Notes: generated from the letters alone by a model not told the origin. A DNA stretch of 51,477 nt from Sphaerospermopsis aphanizomenoides BCCUSP55 (GCF_001586785.1 NZ_LUFH02000035.1:1-51477); one strand, 5' to 3'. Shown: positions 1 to 9,836, counted from the stretch's first letter. Numbers and translations: made by a program.

Positions 1-47
1 CCCTGCACCTCTGCACCCCACACCCTACACCCCACACCCCACACCCT
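1..47. repeat. CCCTACA/CCCCACA short tandem repeat array
   Basis: The first 47 bases are C/A-rich heptamer-like units (CACCCCA, CACCCTA) of the kind scattered between genes in Nostocales genomes. The array is cut by the window edge, so its full length is unknown. The rest of the gap to the sigma factor gene at 264 shows no gene; AGGAAGGG at 233-240 is the only purine-rich stretch before the start and lies rather far (23 bases) from it. Confidence 0.7.
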
Positions 48-263
48 GTATTTAGTCAAGGGGTAGTAGTCAGTTGTGCAAGTGAACACATTTTACTGAT
101 TTTTTCCCTGCCAACCAACACCCGACATTGTACACTCAACACTTTTTTAATAATTCCTGATTTATATTTCCGTGTTGATCTCATAAATCCGTCACCTACC
201 CTGGGAACTTCTAAGAAATCATCGCGTCTAATAGGAAGGGATGATTTAACGCCAGTACGATCT

Positions 264-920
264 ATGAGTCAAGCGATTACGGTATCCTGGTCAACTGTTG
301 ATGCAACTTATTCGGAAGCATCGGTGCAAGTTGACAAACTCTCAAATCACGATCTCATTTTGCGCTGTCAAGCAGGATTGCGTCCAGACAAGGCTGCTTT
401 TGCAGAACTGCTACGTCGCTATCAGACTCAGGTTGAGCGGGTTTTATACCACCTGGCTCCAGATTGGTCTGACAGAGCCGATTTAGCTCAAGAAGTTTGG
501 ATTCGAGTCTATCGAAATATTAACCGATTACAAGAACCTGCCAAATTCCGAGGCTGGTTAAGCCGTATTGCCACTAACTTGTTTTATGACGAGTTGCGTA
601 AACGTAAACGGGTAGTTAGTCCTCTATCACTGGATGCGCCCCGTTGCGTAGAAGACGGTGAGATGGATTGGGAAATTGCTGGCGATACTCCAGGCCCTGA
701 AGAAGAACTGACCACCAGGGAATTTTACGAACAATTGCGAGATGCGATCGCGGATTTACCAGAGGTGTTCCGTACTACCATCGTCCTGAGAGAAATTGAA
801 GGGATGGCTTACGAAGAAATTGCCGAAATTACTGGCGTTTCCCTAGGAACAGTCAAGTCAAGAATAGCTAGAGCTAGATCCAGATTGCAAGCCCAGCTGC
901 AAACCTATCTAGATACTTAA
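264..920 (+). CDS. sigG: ECF-type RNA polymerase sigma factor, SigG-like
   Basis: This is a group IV (ECF) sigma factor of 218 residues that would redirect core RNA polymerase to stress promoters. Region 2 spans roughly residues 30-105, with the core-binding stretch DLAQEVWIRVYRNINRL and a region 2.4-like RGWLSRIATNLFYDELRKR. After an acidic linker, region 4 (about 155-212) carries the helix-turn-helix YEEIAEITGVSLGTVKSRIARAR. The following gene encodes a membrane anti-sigma-like protein, the usual arrangement for an ECF factor controlled by its neighbour. The sequence and the pairing match the SigG lineage of Nostoc and Anabaena; the class call is firm and the symbol is by recognition only. 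The purine-rich tract at 233-240 is far from the ATG, so the translation signal is not obvious. Confidence 0.88.
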   Translation: MSQAITVSWSTVDATYSEASVQVDKLSNHDLILRCQAGLRPDKAAFAELLRRYQTQVERVLYHLAPDWSDRADLAQEVWIRVYRNINRLQEPAKFRGWLSRIATNLFYDELRKRKRVVSPLSLDAPRCVEDGEMDWEIAGDTPGPEEELTTREFYEQLRDAIADLPEVFRTTIVLREIEGMAYEEIAEITGVSLGTVKSRIARARSRLQAQLQTYLDT

Positions 921-1077
921 ATTGAACATAAGTTTCCTCATCTTTATGGCAGAATTGAAACAATATTAAGAATTTCTGAAAAATATGGATTTTTTCTGCC
1001 TCATGGAAGCAAAATTACATAAATTCTTGAACTTATCCCCTGTGTTTACCCGTGTATGAATTGGTAAAAACGTTAAA

Positions 1078-1713
1078 ATGAATACTGAGTCTCAGTTTTA
1101 CGACCGTTCCCACTCGCAAGTCCCTAGTGATGTATCAAATGGAATGGCTCAACCTACCAATGAATTAACGGGTGCTACGGATATGGATAAATGCGATAGC
1201 CTACGTCATAAAGAAGCAGACCGCTTTGAGCTATTGAGTGCCTATCTTGATGGCGAAGTCACAGCAGCTGAACGTCGTCAGGTAGAAGAATGGCTGGTAA
1301 CAGATGATTCTCTGAAATGCTTATATCAGCGACTATTAAAGTTGAGGCAAGGTGTCCGGTCTATGCCTATACCAGCATCTCAACAGTCACCAGAGGTTAC
1401 ATTTCAACAAGTCTGGAAACGCTTACGTTGCCGTTACCAGTTAGCTTGGATGGCTGGTGGTGCTGCTGTAGCTGCTTGTGTGATCGGCTCAATATCTGGC
1501 TTAATTCCAGGTAACACAACCAAATTGCAAATAGCACAACAGAAAATACAACCTATCGCGGTAACAACACAACCAGCAATACCTGCATCACCTCTAATGG
1601 TAGCTATCAACAACCCTGTCATTGAAATTCCTAAAACAGCTGTAGCATCTCCAATAACACCTGTTAATGAATCTAAGGAACACGCCAAAGAAACAGAATT
1701 AGATATTAATTAA
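1078..1713 (+). CDS. membrane-bound anti-sigma factor, partner of SigG
   Basis: The 211-residue protein has a cytoplasmic N-terminal region whose core, FELLSAYLDGEVTAAERRQVEEWL (about 51-73), is the helical anti-sigma domain seen in cyanobacterial SigG partners. A single membrane segment follows (about 122-144, rich in Ala, Gly, Val and Ile), then a Thr/Pro/Ala-rich tail expected in the periplasm. The zinc-binding HxxxCxxC of ZAS anti-sigma factors is absent. It lies 157 bases downstream of the sigma gene on the same strand, so co-transcription is likely. The inferred role is to hold the sigma factor at the membrane until an envelope signal triggers release. The function is inferred from family and position. 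Confidence 0.8.
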   Translation: MNTESQFYDRSHSQVPSDVSNGMAQPTNELTGATDMDKCDSLRHKEADRFELLSAYLDGEVTAAERRQVEEWLVTDDSLKCLYQRLLKLRQGVRSMPIPASQQSPEVTFQQVWKRLRCRYQLAWMAGGAAVAACVIGSISGLIPGNTTKLQIAQQKIQPIAVTTQPAIPASPLMVAINNPVIEIPKTAVASPITPVNESKEHAKETELDIN

Positions 1714-1820
1714 AATGAATTAAGTTCAGTAAATCACTAAGTTTTCGGTGACGATAAGGTGTGGGGAATAAGAATAAATATTTTCTTCAAGTTGTTGGTT
1801 AACTGATGTCAGTTTTAGCG

Positions 1821-2213
1821 TTAACTATTCCAACAGCCATCAAGTTGAGGAATACCACCTAGCTGGTTAACCTTTTCCAGTGTCATCAAGTATGCCCAAG
1901 CCCAACCCAAAGATAAGCCTGTTGGTTCAAAAACCTCTATCAATTGCCGATTGTAAGGGTTTTCAGACATTGGTCTTTTGGATTCAAAATCTTCCAAATC
2001 ATCCAATGCTGTTAAAAGCTTGGAGTCTGTAAAAGAGAGCAAATAACCGTGAACTGTGCCATCCCCTGGTGTCATGGCGGGATAACCCATTGGTAAAGCA
2101 TATAGTTTACCAAATGCGATCGCCCTTTTCTCTTCTATTACTTTACCAGCACAATATTTTTGATAATTCACTTCACCTGGTTTGAGAGTACCATAAACAA
2201 AAACATTAATCAC
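1821..2213 (-). CDS. gamma-glutamylcyclotransferase-like (AIG2/GGCT) protein
   Basis: At 130 residues this is the normal size of a GGCT-fold protein. The substrate-loop signature VYGTLKPG (residues 6-13) and the acidic motif LDDLEDFE (70-77), whose Glu74 matches the catalytic glutamate of the family, are both present. Members cleave gamma-glutamyl amines or gamma-glutamyl amino acids to 5-oxoproline, but many AIG2-like proteins have unknown substrates. It stands alone on the minus strand, tail to tail with the anti-sigma gene. The family is clear; the substrate is not. Confidence 0.8.
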   Translation of the reverse strand: MINVFVYGTLKPGEVNYQKYCAGKVIEEKRAIAFGKLYALPMGYPAMTPGDGTVHGYLLSFTDSKLLTALDDLEDFESKRPMSENPYNRQLIEVFEPTGLSLGWAWAYLMTLEKVNQLGGIPQLDGCWNS

Positions 2214-2291
2214 TGTGATTTCTCAGTTACAGTAATTTTTACGAATGTAGAGAATTTTAGCCTGCCATTTAGTTGGTTACTCAGTTTTAGC

Positions 2292-3311
2292 TTAATGTCT
2301 AACATCAAAGCGAATTGGATCAGATATATATTTTGCTGAATTCTGTGCATTGCACCTTATTTCACAAGGTGTGACATTTGGGTTTCTAATAGAGAAAAAA
2401 GTGGGACGAAAATCCCATTGATGAGATCCAAATTTATCAAAAACTACCCCAAACTTCTTTAGAGGGCAAATAGTCTTGCCAATCCATTCACAGATGATAT
2501 TGGTTTTTGCTTGTACTTCTGGTTTATTCAATATTATTTTTGACGTGACTCTGAGATCAGCTTGGTTAAGCCGATCAAGCGTCTCACATAATGCTCCTGC
2601 GACTAGATCAGGAATTGAGACAAAATCTTCTATTTCAAGCGAACCATCATCTATTTGTGAAAGTCCAAATACAATTTTATTGATCTCTTCTTTTGGCATA
2701 AACAAATGTCTAATTGTAGTTTCTGCCAATCGTCCAAAAAGCTGTTCATGCTTCTCATTTGCAACTATTGCATCACTATCTGTAAACCAGACAATATTTT
2801 GACCACTAGAAAAAGCTGTCATTATTGCTTGTGATCCGAAATGCACTACCCTCAACATATCTTCTAATGTACTTTTTTTGAAATCAGAAAGTTCTGGCCA
2901 TACATCAATAAATTCCTCAGCAAACATATATCTTATTTGGGTGTCAACTGCAAATGTCATCAGTAAGCCATTCATTGCCCCAGCACAAGACAGAAAAGCT
3001 GGAAGAGCTTTGAGTTTAATTTTATCATTCATACCTTTATATGACATACGACGATTTTTAAGATTAAAATCATATCTGAGAATTTTTCTGACACCATTAA
3101 AATAATCTGCATCAGAACGTCCTATAACCAAAAAACTATAAGTATTATATTTTCCTTGGACACGACTATAATCAGAGAAGATGAATATTGTTTCATCCTT
3201 TGATAAATCTGGAACTAATGATGGATTTTTCCATGCTTCCGCTGCTATGATGTTTGAAACATCGTTTATAAATCCAGCAGTTTCATTTTGAAGTCTTCGT
3301 ATTTCAACCAT
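2292..3311 (-). CDS. hypothetical protein, possibly DUF3800-like (RNase H fold)
   Basis: I do not firmly recognise this 339-residue protein. It has no signal peptide or clear membrane segment. Several features recall the DUF3800 family: an early FSDYS followed by a hydrophobic strand (YSFLVIGR), a central VWFTDSDAI acidic strand, and a late IEDFVSIPDLVAGAL segment that resembles the 'ADLVAGA' motif of that family. If correct, Asp residues in these three places would form an RNase H-like acidic centre. Cysteines and basic residues cluster near the C-terminus. Its lower-GC, less regular codon use and isolation between conserved genes fit an accessory gene. The family call is an inference from motifs only. 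Confidence 0.5.
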   Translation of the reverse strand: MVEIRRLQNETAGFINDVSNIIAAEAWKNPSLVPDLSKDETIFIFSDYSRVQGKYNTYSFLVIGRSDADYFNGVRKILRYDFNLKNRRMSYKGMNDKIKLKALPAFLSCAGAMNGLLMTFAVDTQIRYMFAEEFIDVWPELSDFKKSTLEDMLRVVHFGSQAIMTAFSSGQNIVWFTDSDAIVANEKHEQLFGRLAETTIRHLFMPKEEINKIVFGLSQIDDGSLEIEDFVSIPDLVAGALCETLDRLNQADLRVTSKIILNKPEVQAKTNIICEWIGKTICPLKKFGVVFDKFGSHQWDFRPTFFSIRNPNVTPCEIRCNAQNSAKYISDPIRFDVRH

Positions 3312-3360
3312 TACCTTATTTCCCTAAACCATATTTTAAACAGTAACCTAAATCAATTTT

Positions 3361-4704
3361 TCAACTCCCCGTAGTTGCCGAAATATCAATTAACCAACGT
3401 ACAGTTTGCGGGAAATTTATCACAATTAACAACACGATAAACTGTAACACCATAAACGGAATAGCACTTTTATGAATATCAAATGTACTCACTTCTTTAG
3501 GTGCTACACTTTGTAAATAAAACAAAGAAAATCCTACAGGTGGAGAAATAAACGCCGTTTGTAAATTAATGGCCATTACCACACCAAACCATACCATATC
3601 AATATTTAAGGCTTGGGCTGCGGGGACAAATAAAGGCATAGCAATAAAGCAAATCTCCATAAATTCTAGAAAAACTCCCAGAGCGAAAATTGCTAAATTA
3701 CTCACAATTATAAATCCCCAATATCCTCCTGGTAAACCTGTTAATAATTCAGTAATAAGAGTTTTTCCGCCCAAAGCATCAAACACTAAACTAAACATGG
3801 AAGAACAGAACAAAATCATCACTACTAAAGCTGTAATTACGGCGGTAGAATGAGCCGCATCACGAATTAATTTTGGCGTTAAACGTTTATTAAAAGCTGC
3901 AAGTATAGTAGCCCCAACAGCACCTACAGCACCTGCTTCTGTGGGAGTAGCAACACCAAAGAAAATACTACCTAATACTGCAAAAATTAAGAAAATCGGT
4001 GGAACAACTGCTTTAAGAACTTTTTTAATTAATTGACTACCTTGAGGAATTTCCACATCCGCAGGCATAGGTGGAACTTTTTCTGGTTGAAAAAAAGCTA
4101 GTGCCAAAATATAGAGAATATAAGAACCAGATAACATTAATCCGGGAATTAATGCCCCTAAAAATAAATCACCGACAGAAACGCCAATTTGATCACTAAG
4201 AATTACTAATACTAAACTGGGAGGAATTAACTGGGCTAAAGTACCAGAAGCAACTATTACCCCAGCAGCTAATTTTTTATCATAACCATAGCGAATCATT
4301 ACAGGTAATGATAACATTCCCATGACAATTACTGTAGCAGCCACAACTCCAGTTGTTGCGGCTAAAACAGTTCCTACTAAAACAACTGCTAACGCTAAAC
4401 CACCCCTGACACGACTAAAAAGAATACCAATGGTTTCTAATAATTCTTCAGCTAATCCTGATTTTTCTAAAACTGCACCGAGAAAGACAAAAAAGGGAAT
4501 AGCTAATAGAGTAAAATTCGACATTGTGCCGAACCAACTATTAGGTAATAATAGCAGACGTGCAGGATTAAAAGCCCCTACTGCTGTACCAATGAGTCCG
4601 AAAACAATAGCAGTACCGGCAAAAGAAAAAGCGACAGGATAGCCACTCATGAGAATAAAGAAAAAGCCGACAAACATGAAAATTGCTAACCATTCAAAAC
4701 CCAT
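3361..4704 (-). CDS. TRAP transporter large permease (DctM family)
   Basis: This is a polytopic 447-residue protein with the length and hydrophobic profile of DctM, the large membrane subunit that carries the Na+-coupled transport pathway of TRAP systems. Family features include the N-terminal [17 protein letters not shown] segment, the glycine-rich [14 protein letters not shown] stretch, [16 protein letters not shown], and the [17 protein letters not shown] loop. The small permease gene lies only 8 bases upstream on the same strand, so the two are an operon. The binding-protein gene is divergent on the plus strand. The set resembles the cyanobacterial TRAP system described in Anabaena for pyruvate and other monocarboxylate 2-oxoacids; the substrate is inferred from that resemblance. 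Confidence 0.9.
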   Translation of the reverse strand: MGFEWLAIFMFVGFFFILMSGYPVAFSFAGTAIVFGLIGTAVGAFNPARLLLLPNSWFGTMSNFTLLAIPFFVFLGAVLEKSGLAEELLETIGILFSRVRGGLALAVVLVGTVLAATTGVVAATVIVMGMLSLPVMIRYGYDKKLAAGVIVASGTLAQLIPPSLVLVILSDQIGVSVGDLFLGALIPGLMLSGSYILYILALAFFQPEKVPPMPADVEIPQGSQLIKKVLKAVVPPIFLIFAVLGSIFFGVATPTEAGAVGAVGATILAAFNKRLTPKLIRDAAHSTAVITALVVMILFCSSMFSLVFDALGGKTLITELLTGLPGGYWGFIIVSNLAIFALGVFLEFMEICFIAMPLFVPAAQALNIDMVWFGVVMAINLQTAFISPPVGFSLFYLQSVAPKEVSTFDIHKSAIPFMVLQFIVLLIVINFPQTVRWLIDISATTGS

Positions 4705-4712
4705 GATTTCCC

Positions 4713-5336
4713 CTATTCAATATTGATATTTTCTGAAGTTTCTAAGCGAATTTGTTCTGCTACTTGTTGATAGCCTAATAATACTGCCAAATATTTAATT
4801 GCTTGAGAAATACTTTGTAAAAGTAGAAATAATAACGCTACAGGAACCATAGTCTTTATTGGTGCGCGGGGTAAACCATTAGCATCAGAAGATACTTCCC
4901 AATTTCCCCAACTACCATCACTTAATCTGCCCCAAGATTGTAAAACTGGGTTGAATGTCACCCAAATGCCAATTAAACAAAAGGGAATTAAAAACAAAAT
5001 TGTTCCTAAAAAATCAACTAAGGCGCGTCTTTTTTCACTCATATTACTATAGAGAAAATCAACGCGCACATTTTCTCCATGACGTAAAATATAGGCAAAG
5101 CCTAGTAAGAAAGTTAGAGAAAATAAATACCATTGCAGTTCTAATAAGGCATTAGAAGATAATTGCACTCCAATGAAGCGCCCCAGATAACGGGCTAAAA
5201 CATTAAAGAAACCGACTCCTATTGTGAGTAAAACGAGCCAATTGGATAACCATCCCAATTTATCAGCAAAATTGTCAATAAACTGCGAAATTTTTAACAG
5301 CCTACTGATGAAAGAAAATCTTTTTGAGTTACGCAT
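4713..5336 (-). CDS. TRAP transporter small permease (DctQ family)
   Basis: The 207-residue protein has four predicted membrane segments (near residues 30-50, 65-85, 108-128 and 160-180) and the typical DctQ '[31 protein letters not shown]' region. In TRAP systems DctQ binds DctM and supports docking of the periplasmic binding protein. It precedes the large permease on the minus strand with an 8-base gap. The loop between the third and fourth segments is longer than in proteobacterial DctQ, which is usual in the 2-oxoacid branch. The call rests on profile, motif and context. Confidence 0.88.
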   Translation of the reverse strand: MRNSKRFSFISRLLKISQFIDNFADKLGWLSNWLVLLTIGVGFFNVLARYLGRFIGVQLSSNALLELQWYLFSLTFLLGFAYILRHGENVRVDFLYSNMSEKRRALVDFLGTILFLIPFCLIGIWVTFNPVLQSWGRLSDGSWGNWEVSSDANGLPRAPIKTMVPVALLFLLLQSISQAIKYLAVLLGYQQVAEQIRLETSENINIE

Positions 5337-5441
5337 ACAAGATATAAATTAAAGGTAAATTTTGATCAGACAGAAGATAGAAATGAGTATAAATAATTCA
5401 AAAACTCGCTTCTCTATACTCCTGTTCCCAGCCAAGATTTT

Positions 5442-5498
<57 letters not shown>

Positions 5499-5587
5499 CA
5501 AAATTAAAGCACCTTATTTTACCTGAATTGTTGCATCATGATGATATTGTGAGAAAATCTTATGGTTAGTCAATACTATTAACTTTT

Positions 5588-6727
5588 ATGAAACGTCGGG
5601 CTATTGTTAACAGATTATCTCAAGGTGCGATCGCTGCTACAGGAGTAGCAATAGTTGGTGGTTGTCAAAAAGCCACAAACCCAACTGCAAAAGGACAAGT
5701 AGACACAAGCAACCTACCCACAATTAAATGGCAAATGGCAACTAGTTGGCCATTATCCTTAGAAACAATTTTTGGCGGAGCGCAGGTTTTAGCAGAGCGT
5801 GTCAAAGCCTTAACCAATGGTAAATTTATCATTGAACCCCGTGCGGCTGGAGAAATAGCCCCTGGTTTAGAAGTTCTGAACGTGGTTTCACAAGGTGCAG
5901 TTCAAGCAGGACATACAGCAGCTTATTACTACATTGGTAAAAGTCCAGCCCTAGCCTTTGGTACATCAGTACCTTTTGGACTCAACGCCCAACAGCAAAA
6001 TGCTTGGTTATATGAAGGGGGCGGTTTAGCCAAACTTCAGGAAATTTACGCCCGTAAATTTAATGTGATTCAATTTCCAGCCGGTAACACAGGTACGCAG
6101 ATGGGGGGATGGTTTCGCAACGAAGTCAAAACCCTCAATGACCTCAAGGGCTTAAAAATGCGTATTCCCGGTTTAGGCGGACAAGTTATGGCCAAACTAG
6201 GGGTGACAGTACAGACTCTTCCAGGGGGGGAGATATTCCAAGCCTTACAAACAGGGGCTATTGATGCGGCTGAGTGGGTAGGTCCATACGACGATGAGAA
6301 ATTAGGCTTAAATAAAGTCGCTAAATTTTACTATTATCCTGGTTGGTGGGAACCAGGCCCAACCCTAGAGGTACAAGTTAATTTAGACGAGTGGAAAAAG
6401 CTACCACCTCAATATCAAGCAGCATTAGAAACGGCTGCATATCAGTCGAATACAACAATGTTAGCTCGTTATGATACCCGGAATAACGAAGCATTAGAAA
6501 GACTGTTAAAAACAGGAACTCAAGTTCGTGCTTACAGTGAAGAAATTTTGGCAGCGGCTGAAAAAGAGTCTTTTGCTTTATATGATGAGTTTGCCGCTAA
6601 AGATGCTGATTTTAAAGCAGTTTATGAACAGTGGAAACCTTTTAGAGATCGGATGTATGCGTGGAACAATCTGAATGAGGGCAGTTTTAGCCGTTATGCT
6701 TATGGGAAACTCAAAGCGGGGAAATAA
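5588..6727 (+). CDS. TRAP transporter periplasmic substrate-binding protein (DctP/TakP-like), probable lipoprotein
   Basis: The 379-residue protein starts with [10 protein letters not shown] and a hydrophobic stretch ending at VGGC26, so it combines a twin-arginine-like start with a lipobox; export as a lipoprotein is likely and Tat use is possible. The mature part is a DctP-fold protein with the 2-oxoacid branch features [33 protein letters not shown] and [14 protein letters not shown]. In this branch a conserved Arg and a bound cation hold the carboxylate. It is divergent from the two permease genes across a 251-base gap that must contain both promoters. Likely ligands are pyruvate and related 2-oxoacids, inferred from family. 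Confidence 0.88.
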   Translation: MKRRAIVNRLSQGAIAATGVAIVGGCQKATNPTAKGQVDTSNLPTIKWQMATSWPLSLETIFGGAQVLAERVKALTNGKFIIEPRAAGEIAPGLEVLNVVSQGAVQAGHTAAYYYIGKSPALAFGTSVPFGLNAQQQNAWLYEGGGLAKLQEIYARKFNVIQFPAGNTGTQMGGWFRNEVKTLNDLKGLKMRIPGLGGQVMAKLGVTVQTLPGGEIFQALQTGAIDAAEWVGPYDDEKLGLNKVAKFYYYPGWWEPGPTLEVQVNLDEWKKLPPQYQAALETAAYQSNTTMLARYDTRNNEALERLLKTGTQVRAYSEEILAAAEKESFALYDEFAAKDADFKAVYEQWKPFRDRMYAWNNLNEGSFSRYAYGKLKAGK

Positions 6728-6866
6728 TATAATAGCAGGAGTCAGGAGTAAAACCCTCTTGTAGTGGGAGTTTCATTATCAATTGATGTCCTAACTACCC
6801 TGTCTACGGCTATATAAATATTCTGATATTATTTTTTGTGTGTAATTAATTAATACAAACTTGATT

Positions 6867-7775
6867 ATGGAAGCAAGCTTTTTGAGTGCGGTTTTTTTAC
6901 CTTTAGCCTTGGCTATCATTATGCTAGGAATGGGTTTATCTCTTTTACCAGAAGATTTCCAACGTGTAAAAAAATATCCCAAAGCCGTCGCAATTGGCTT
7001 GATTAGTCAGTTAGTTTTTTTACCTATTATTGGGTTTATCATTGCTAAGGTTGTACCCATGCAACCTGTAATTGCTATGGGGTTGATGATAGTAGCACTG
7101 TGTCCAGGTGGGGTATCCTCAAATGTCATTACATTCCTCGCTAAAGGTGATGTTGCACTCTCTGTCACCCTGACAGCTTTTAGCAGTCTGATTACAGTCT
7201 TTACAATTCCCGTGTTGGGCAACCTCGCATATCGGCACTTCATCGGACAAACAGCGGCGATTGCCTTACCCATTGGTGCAACTATACTACAAATTTTTCT
7301 GATGACGCTTCTACCTATCGGCTTGGGAATGGCTGTTCGACAAATATTTCCAGAAGTTGCGCGTCGTTTGGAAAAAATTACTAACCGTCTAGCAATTGCT
7401 TTTCTGGCAATAGTTGCTACCTTGCTGATCATTCGTGAGTGGAATAATCTCCCTGGTTTTATTGTTCAGGTAGGGGTTGGTGTGGTGCTGTTGAATACTA
7501 TTTCAATGTTGGCAGGATTTTATGTGAGCAAACTGTTTAAACTTCATCCTCCTCAACAAATCTGCATTGCTATTGAGGTGGGTATTCAAAGTGGTACACT
7601 GGCGATCGCAATTACTGCTGGATTACTCAATAATCCTGATATGGCTATACCAGCTGCGATTTATAGCTTGTTTATGAATGTGACAGGTTTGATGGCTATT
7701 GCTTACGGGAGAAGGTTGGCTGCAACCACCCCAGTTCGGGAACCTGTAGATGCTAAAAGCCCCTCAATTCATTGA
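6867..7775 (+). CDS. bile acid:sodium symporter (BASS) family transporter
   Basis: This is an inner-membrane protein of 302 residues with nine to ten hydrophobic segments. I place the start at the ATG at 6867 rather than the TTG two codons upstream. Family landmarks are LPLALAIIMLGMGLSL at the N-terminus, ALCPGGVSSNVITFLAKGDVALSVTLTAFSSL (the crossover and Na+-binding region), and EVGIQSGTLAIAI near the end. BASS proteins move organic anions such as bile acids, pyruvate or other carboxylates with sodium. The TRAP operon for probable 2-oxoacids is next door, so a carboxylate substrate is conceivable, but nothing in the sequence settles this. Confidence 0.88.
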   Translation: MEASFLSAVFLPLALAIIMLGMGLSLLPEDFQRVKKYPKAVAIGLISQLVFLPIIGFIIAKVVPMQPVIAMGLMIVALCPGGVSSNVITFLAKGDVALSVTLTAFSSLITVFTIPVLGNLAYRHFIGQTAAIALPIGATILQIFLMTLLPIGLGMAVRQIFPEVARRLEKITNRLAIAFLAIVATLLIIREWNNLPGFIVQVGVGVVLLNTISMLAGFYVSKLFKLHPPQQICIAIEVGIQSGTLAIAITAGLLNNPDMAIPAAIYSLFMNVTGLMAIAYGRRLAATTPVREPVDAKSPSIH

Positions 7776-7920
7776 GGAAGATAAAAAACTAGGATTTACG
7801 CTTTGACAAAACACTATATCTAGCAAAAAGTCGATCTGTATTTTCTATAATGGTATGGCGGATAGATTGTAGCTTCACAGAAAACTAGCATAACCTGAGT
7901 TCGGGATCATCTCTTAATTT

Positions 7921-7975
7921 TCTCCCTGCTTGTGGTGAGGTGAATAATGTTGTTACCTACACGCTTACAGGGAGA
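7921..7975. repeat. long imperfect hairpin between convergent genes
   Basis: TCTCCCTG at 7921-7928 is complementary to CAGGGAGA at 7968-7975, and the interior GTGAGGT and ACCTACAC can extend the stem. It lies in the 269-base gap between the convergent BASS gene and the NTF2-like gene. It may act as a terminator for one or both, or be a relic of a mobile element; there is no U-run. Nothing else is recognised in 7776-8044. Confidence 0.4.
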
Positions 7976-8044
7976 GTCAATGTATAATGTTAAAAGTGTT
8001 TGTGTGAGAAGCGTTTATAAAGCTATTAGATACTACTCATTGAC

Positions 8045-8689
8045 TTATTTTACAGTGTAAGGCAGTGAGGAGTGGTGAGTGATGATACGCAGTTTACCCT
8101 GATCGTCCTTCAAGAACTGCCAAGTCTTGTCAACTGTGGTGACTTTGCCTTGTTTGTCGGTTATCATTACGTTCCCCATTGTAGTGGCCGTGTTGCCAGT
8201 AATCCAAATCCCTGCATTCTTAATCTCTACTTTCCGCCAGCTTTTTAACGCAAAACCCTTGTCCAGTGGGAAAGCCGGATCGTCCCCCACAAAGTATGCC
8301 AAAGCTCCTGCACGGGTGGTACGAAAGGTCTGGGGAGCGACGGTGAGTGTTGGCTTGAAAAGAACAGGGCCGAATTGATAACCGTAGGCATCGTCAATGA
8401 CCTTTCCGGCTAAAGTTTTAGCAGATGCCTTCCCCTTAGTATCATAGGTTGTGGAAATAGCTACCAATGCTTCTCCCCAAGCCTTCTGAGCAGCCAACAC
8501 TTCGCTCTCAGTAATCGCCCTATTGACGATTGGCGTTTTCAAGCTGGAAGGAGTCGTAATTTTGTCACCAGTGTCAGCAACAGAGGTCTGGGCAACAATT
8601 ACAGCACCTGAGACAAATGTGGTTGCTGCAAACAATACTAAAATGCTTGGTTTCAAGAGTTTCATCAGTAAATATTTAACTTTTACCAA
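8045..8689 (-). CDS. periplasmic NTF2/SnoaL-like protein of unknown function
   Basis: The 214-residue protein has an N-terminal signal peptide (hydrophobic KPSILVLFAATTFVSGAVIVAQ; a second possible start at 8665 would begin MKLLKPS). The mature part resembles the NTF2-like fold of ketosteroid isomerase/SnoaL-type proteins: an N-terminal helix SEVLAAQKAWGEALVAIS, a central strand region, and a late WRKVEIKNAGIWITGNTATTMGNVMITDKQGKVTTVDKTWQFLKDDQGKLRIITHHSS block that ends as such domains do. No catalytic set can be assigned. Homologues are sometimes labelled cyclohydrolase in databases; I see no support for that name here. Confidence 0.6.
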   Translation of the reverse strand: MVKVKYLLMKLLKPSILVLFAATTFVSGAVIVAQTSVADTGDKITTPSSLKTPIVNRAITESEVLAAQKAWGEALVAISTTYDTKGKASAKTLAGKVIDDAYGYQFGPVLFKPTLTVAPQTFRTTRAGALAYFVGDDPAFPLDKGFALKSWRKVEIKNAGIWITGNTATTMGNVMITDKQGKVTTVDKTWQFLKDDQGKLRIITHHSSLPYTVK

Positions 8690-9116
8690 TTTATATTCTC
8701 ACAATTTGTGGTACTACATGACACAAAGTACAGATGAATGAAGATTAGCCGGGACTGGCTTATTACTAGTGGCTAGTAGCTTGTATGTTGCTGGCAATGG
8801 GATACTGGTTGACACTCCCCTAGCTCAAGCCGTTCGCGCCAGCGTCTCGCCAGAGATGGGTATTTTAAATTCAACGTCAAAACTAAATAGATATTGTCTG
8901 ATAGCTTGGCGCAAGCTATATCAGAATTTACATGATTTTAGGATTTACAAGATGCGGGTTGAATCAACTATGATTTATTTTCATCTTTATCCAAAAAATT
9001 GCACTTTTTCTAATTCATAATTCAGGCTATTTATAGAGTTTAAGTAAAAAATTAGCCAGAAAATTTGATAATTTTATTATAATTTTAAGAATTGTGAACC
9101 CTTAACAATCAAGGTT
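8690..9116. other. gene-free gap with scattered repeats upstream of chlM
   Basis: These 427 bases hold no convincing gene. Around 8810-8860 there is a GC-richer block (GTTGACACTCCCC, then CAAGCCGTTCGCGCCAGCGTC) of the kind dispersed in Nostocales genomes. An imperfect hairpin spans 8897-8925, with TAGCTT paired to AAGCTA and TCTG to CAGA. The last ~150 bases are AT-rich and must carry the chlM promoter, although I could not pick a convincing -10/-35 pair. Confidence 0.45.
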
Positions 9117-9800
9117 ATGAACGCAGCCGACGATAAAACAATAGTACAAGAATACTTTAATTCCACAGGTTTTGACCGTTGGAAACGCATCTATGGAGAT
9201 GGTGAAGTCAACAAAGTCCAGCTAGATATCCGTACTGGACATCAGCAAACCGTGGATAATGTCATCGGCTGGTTAAAAGCAGATAATAACTTATCAGAGT
9301 TAACCATCTGCGATGCTGGGTGTGGTGTAGGTAGTCTCAGCATTCCCCTGGCGACTGAGGGTGCTAAGGTTTACGCCAGTGATATTTCCGCGAAAATGGT
9401 GGAAGAAGCTCAAGATAGGGCTGTACAAGCTTTAAATAATTCTGTTAATCCCACTTTCGCTGTGCAGGATTTAGAATCTTTAACGGGTAATTATCACACT
9501 GTTATTTGTTTGGATGTGCTAATTCACTACCCCCAAGACAAAGCAGATGAAATGATTTCTCACCTATGTTCTTTAGCACAATCACGCATAATTCTGAGTT
9601 TTGCGCCTAAAACCTGCTTTTTGACTATCCTCAAGAAAATCGGTAGCTTTTTCCCAGGTCCAAGTAAAGCTACTCGTGCCTATTTACACCGTGAAGTTGA
9701 TGTAGTGAAAATCCTGGAAAAAAATGGTTTTCAAGTGCAGCGTCAAGCAATGACTCGAACTCGCTTCTATTTTTCCCGCTTGTTAGAAGCAACACGGTAA
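9117..9800 (+). CDS. chlM: magnesium-protoporphyrin IX methyltransferase
   Basis: ChlM transfers a methyl group from S-adenosylmethionine to the ring-C propionate of Mg-protoporphyrin IX, the step after Mg chelation in chlorophyll synthesis. The 227-residue length is normal. It has the N-terminal VQEYFNSTGFDRWKRIYGDGEVNKVQ block that is distinctive for BchM/ChlM, SAM motif I LTICDAGCGVGSLSIPLA (about 61-78), an acidic motif II (VYASDIS) and VICLDVLIHYP. The C-terminal FYFSRLLEA is also typical. It is monocistronic, with a strong hairpin just after the stop. Confidence 0.95.
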   Translation: MNAADDKTIVQEYFNSTGFDRWKRIYGDGEVNKVQLDIRTGHQQTVDNVIGWLKADNNLSELTICDAGCGVGSLSIPLATEGAKVYASDISAKMVEEAQDRAVQALNNSVNPTFAVQDLESLTGNYHTVICLDVLIHYPQDKADEMISHLCSLAQSRIILSFAPKTCFLTILKKIGSFFPGPSKATRAYLHREVDVVKILEKNGFQVQRQAMTRTRFYFSRLLEATR

Positions 9801-9807
9801 TAACAAC

Positions 9808-9836
9808 ATCCCTGACTTCTGGAAGAAGTTGGGGAT
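9808..9836 (+). terminator. stem-loop after chlM
   Basis: ATCCCTGACTTCT pairs with AGAAGTTGGGGAT across a GGA loop (13-base arms, two imperfect pairs). It starts 8 bases after the chlM stop. No U-run follows, so it is either a weak intrinsic terminator or an mRNA 3' stabiliser. Confidence 0.6.

Noticed and set aside
7007-7432. 141-codon minus-strand frame inside the BASS symporter gene
   Set aside because: It lies wholly opposite a well-supported membrane transporter, and its protein is a Lys/Pro/Ile/Thr-rich shadow composition without motifs.
8769-9020. 83-codon plus-strand frame upstream of chlM
   Set aside because: It runs through dispersed repeat sequence, has no ribosome site and no recognisable domain.
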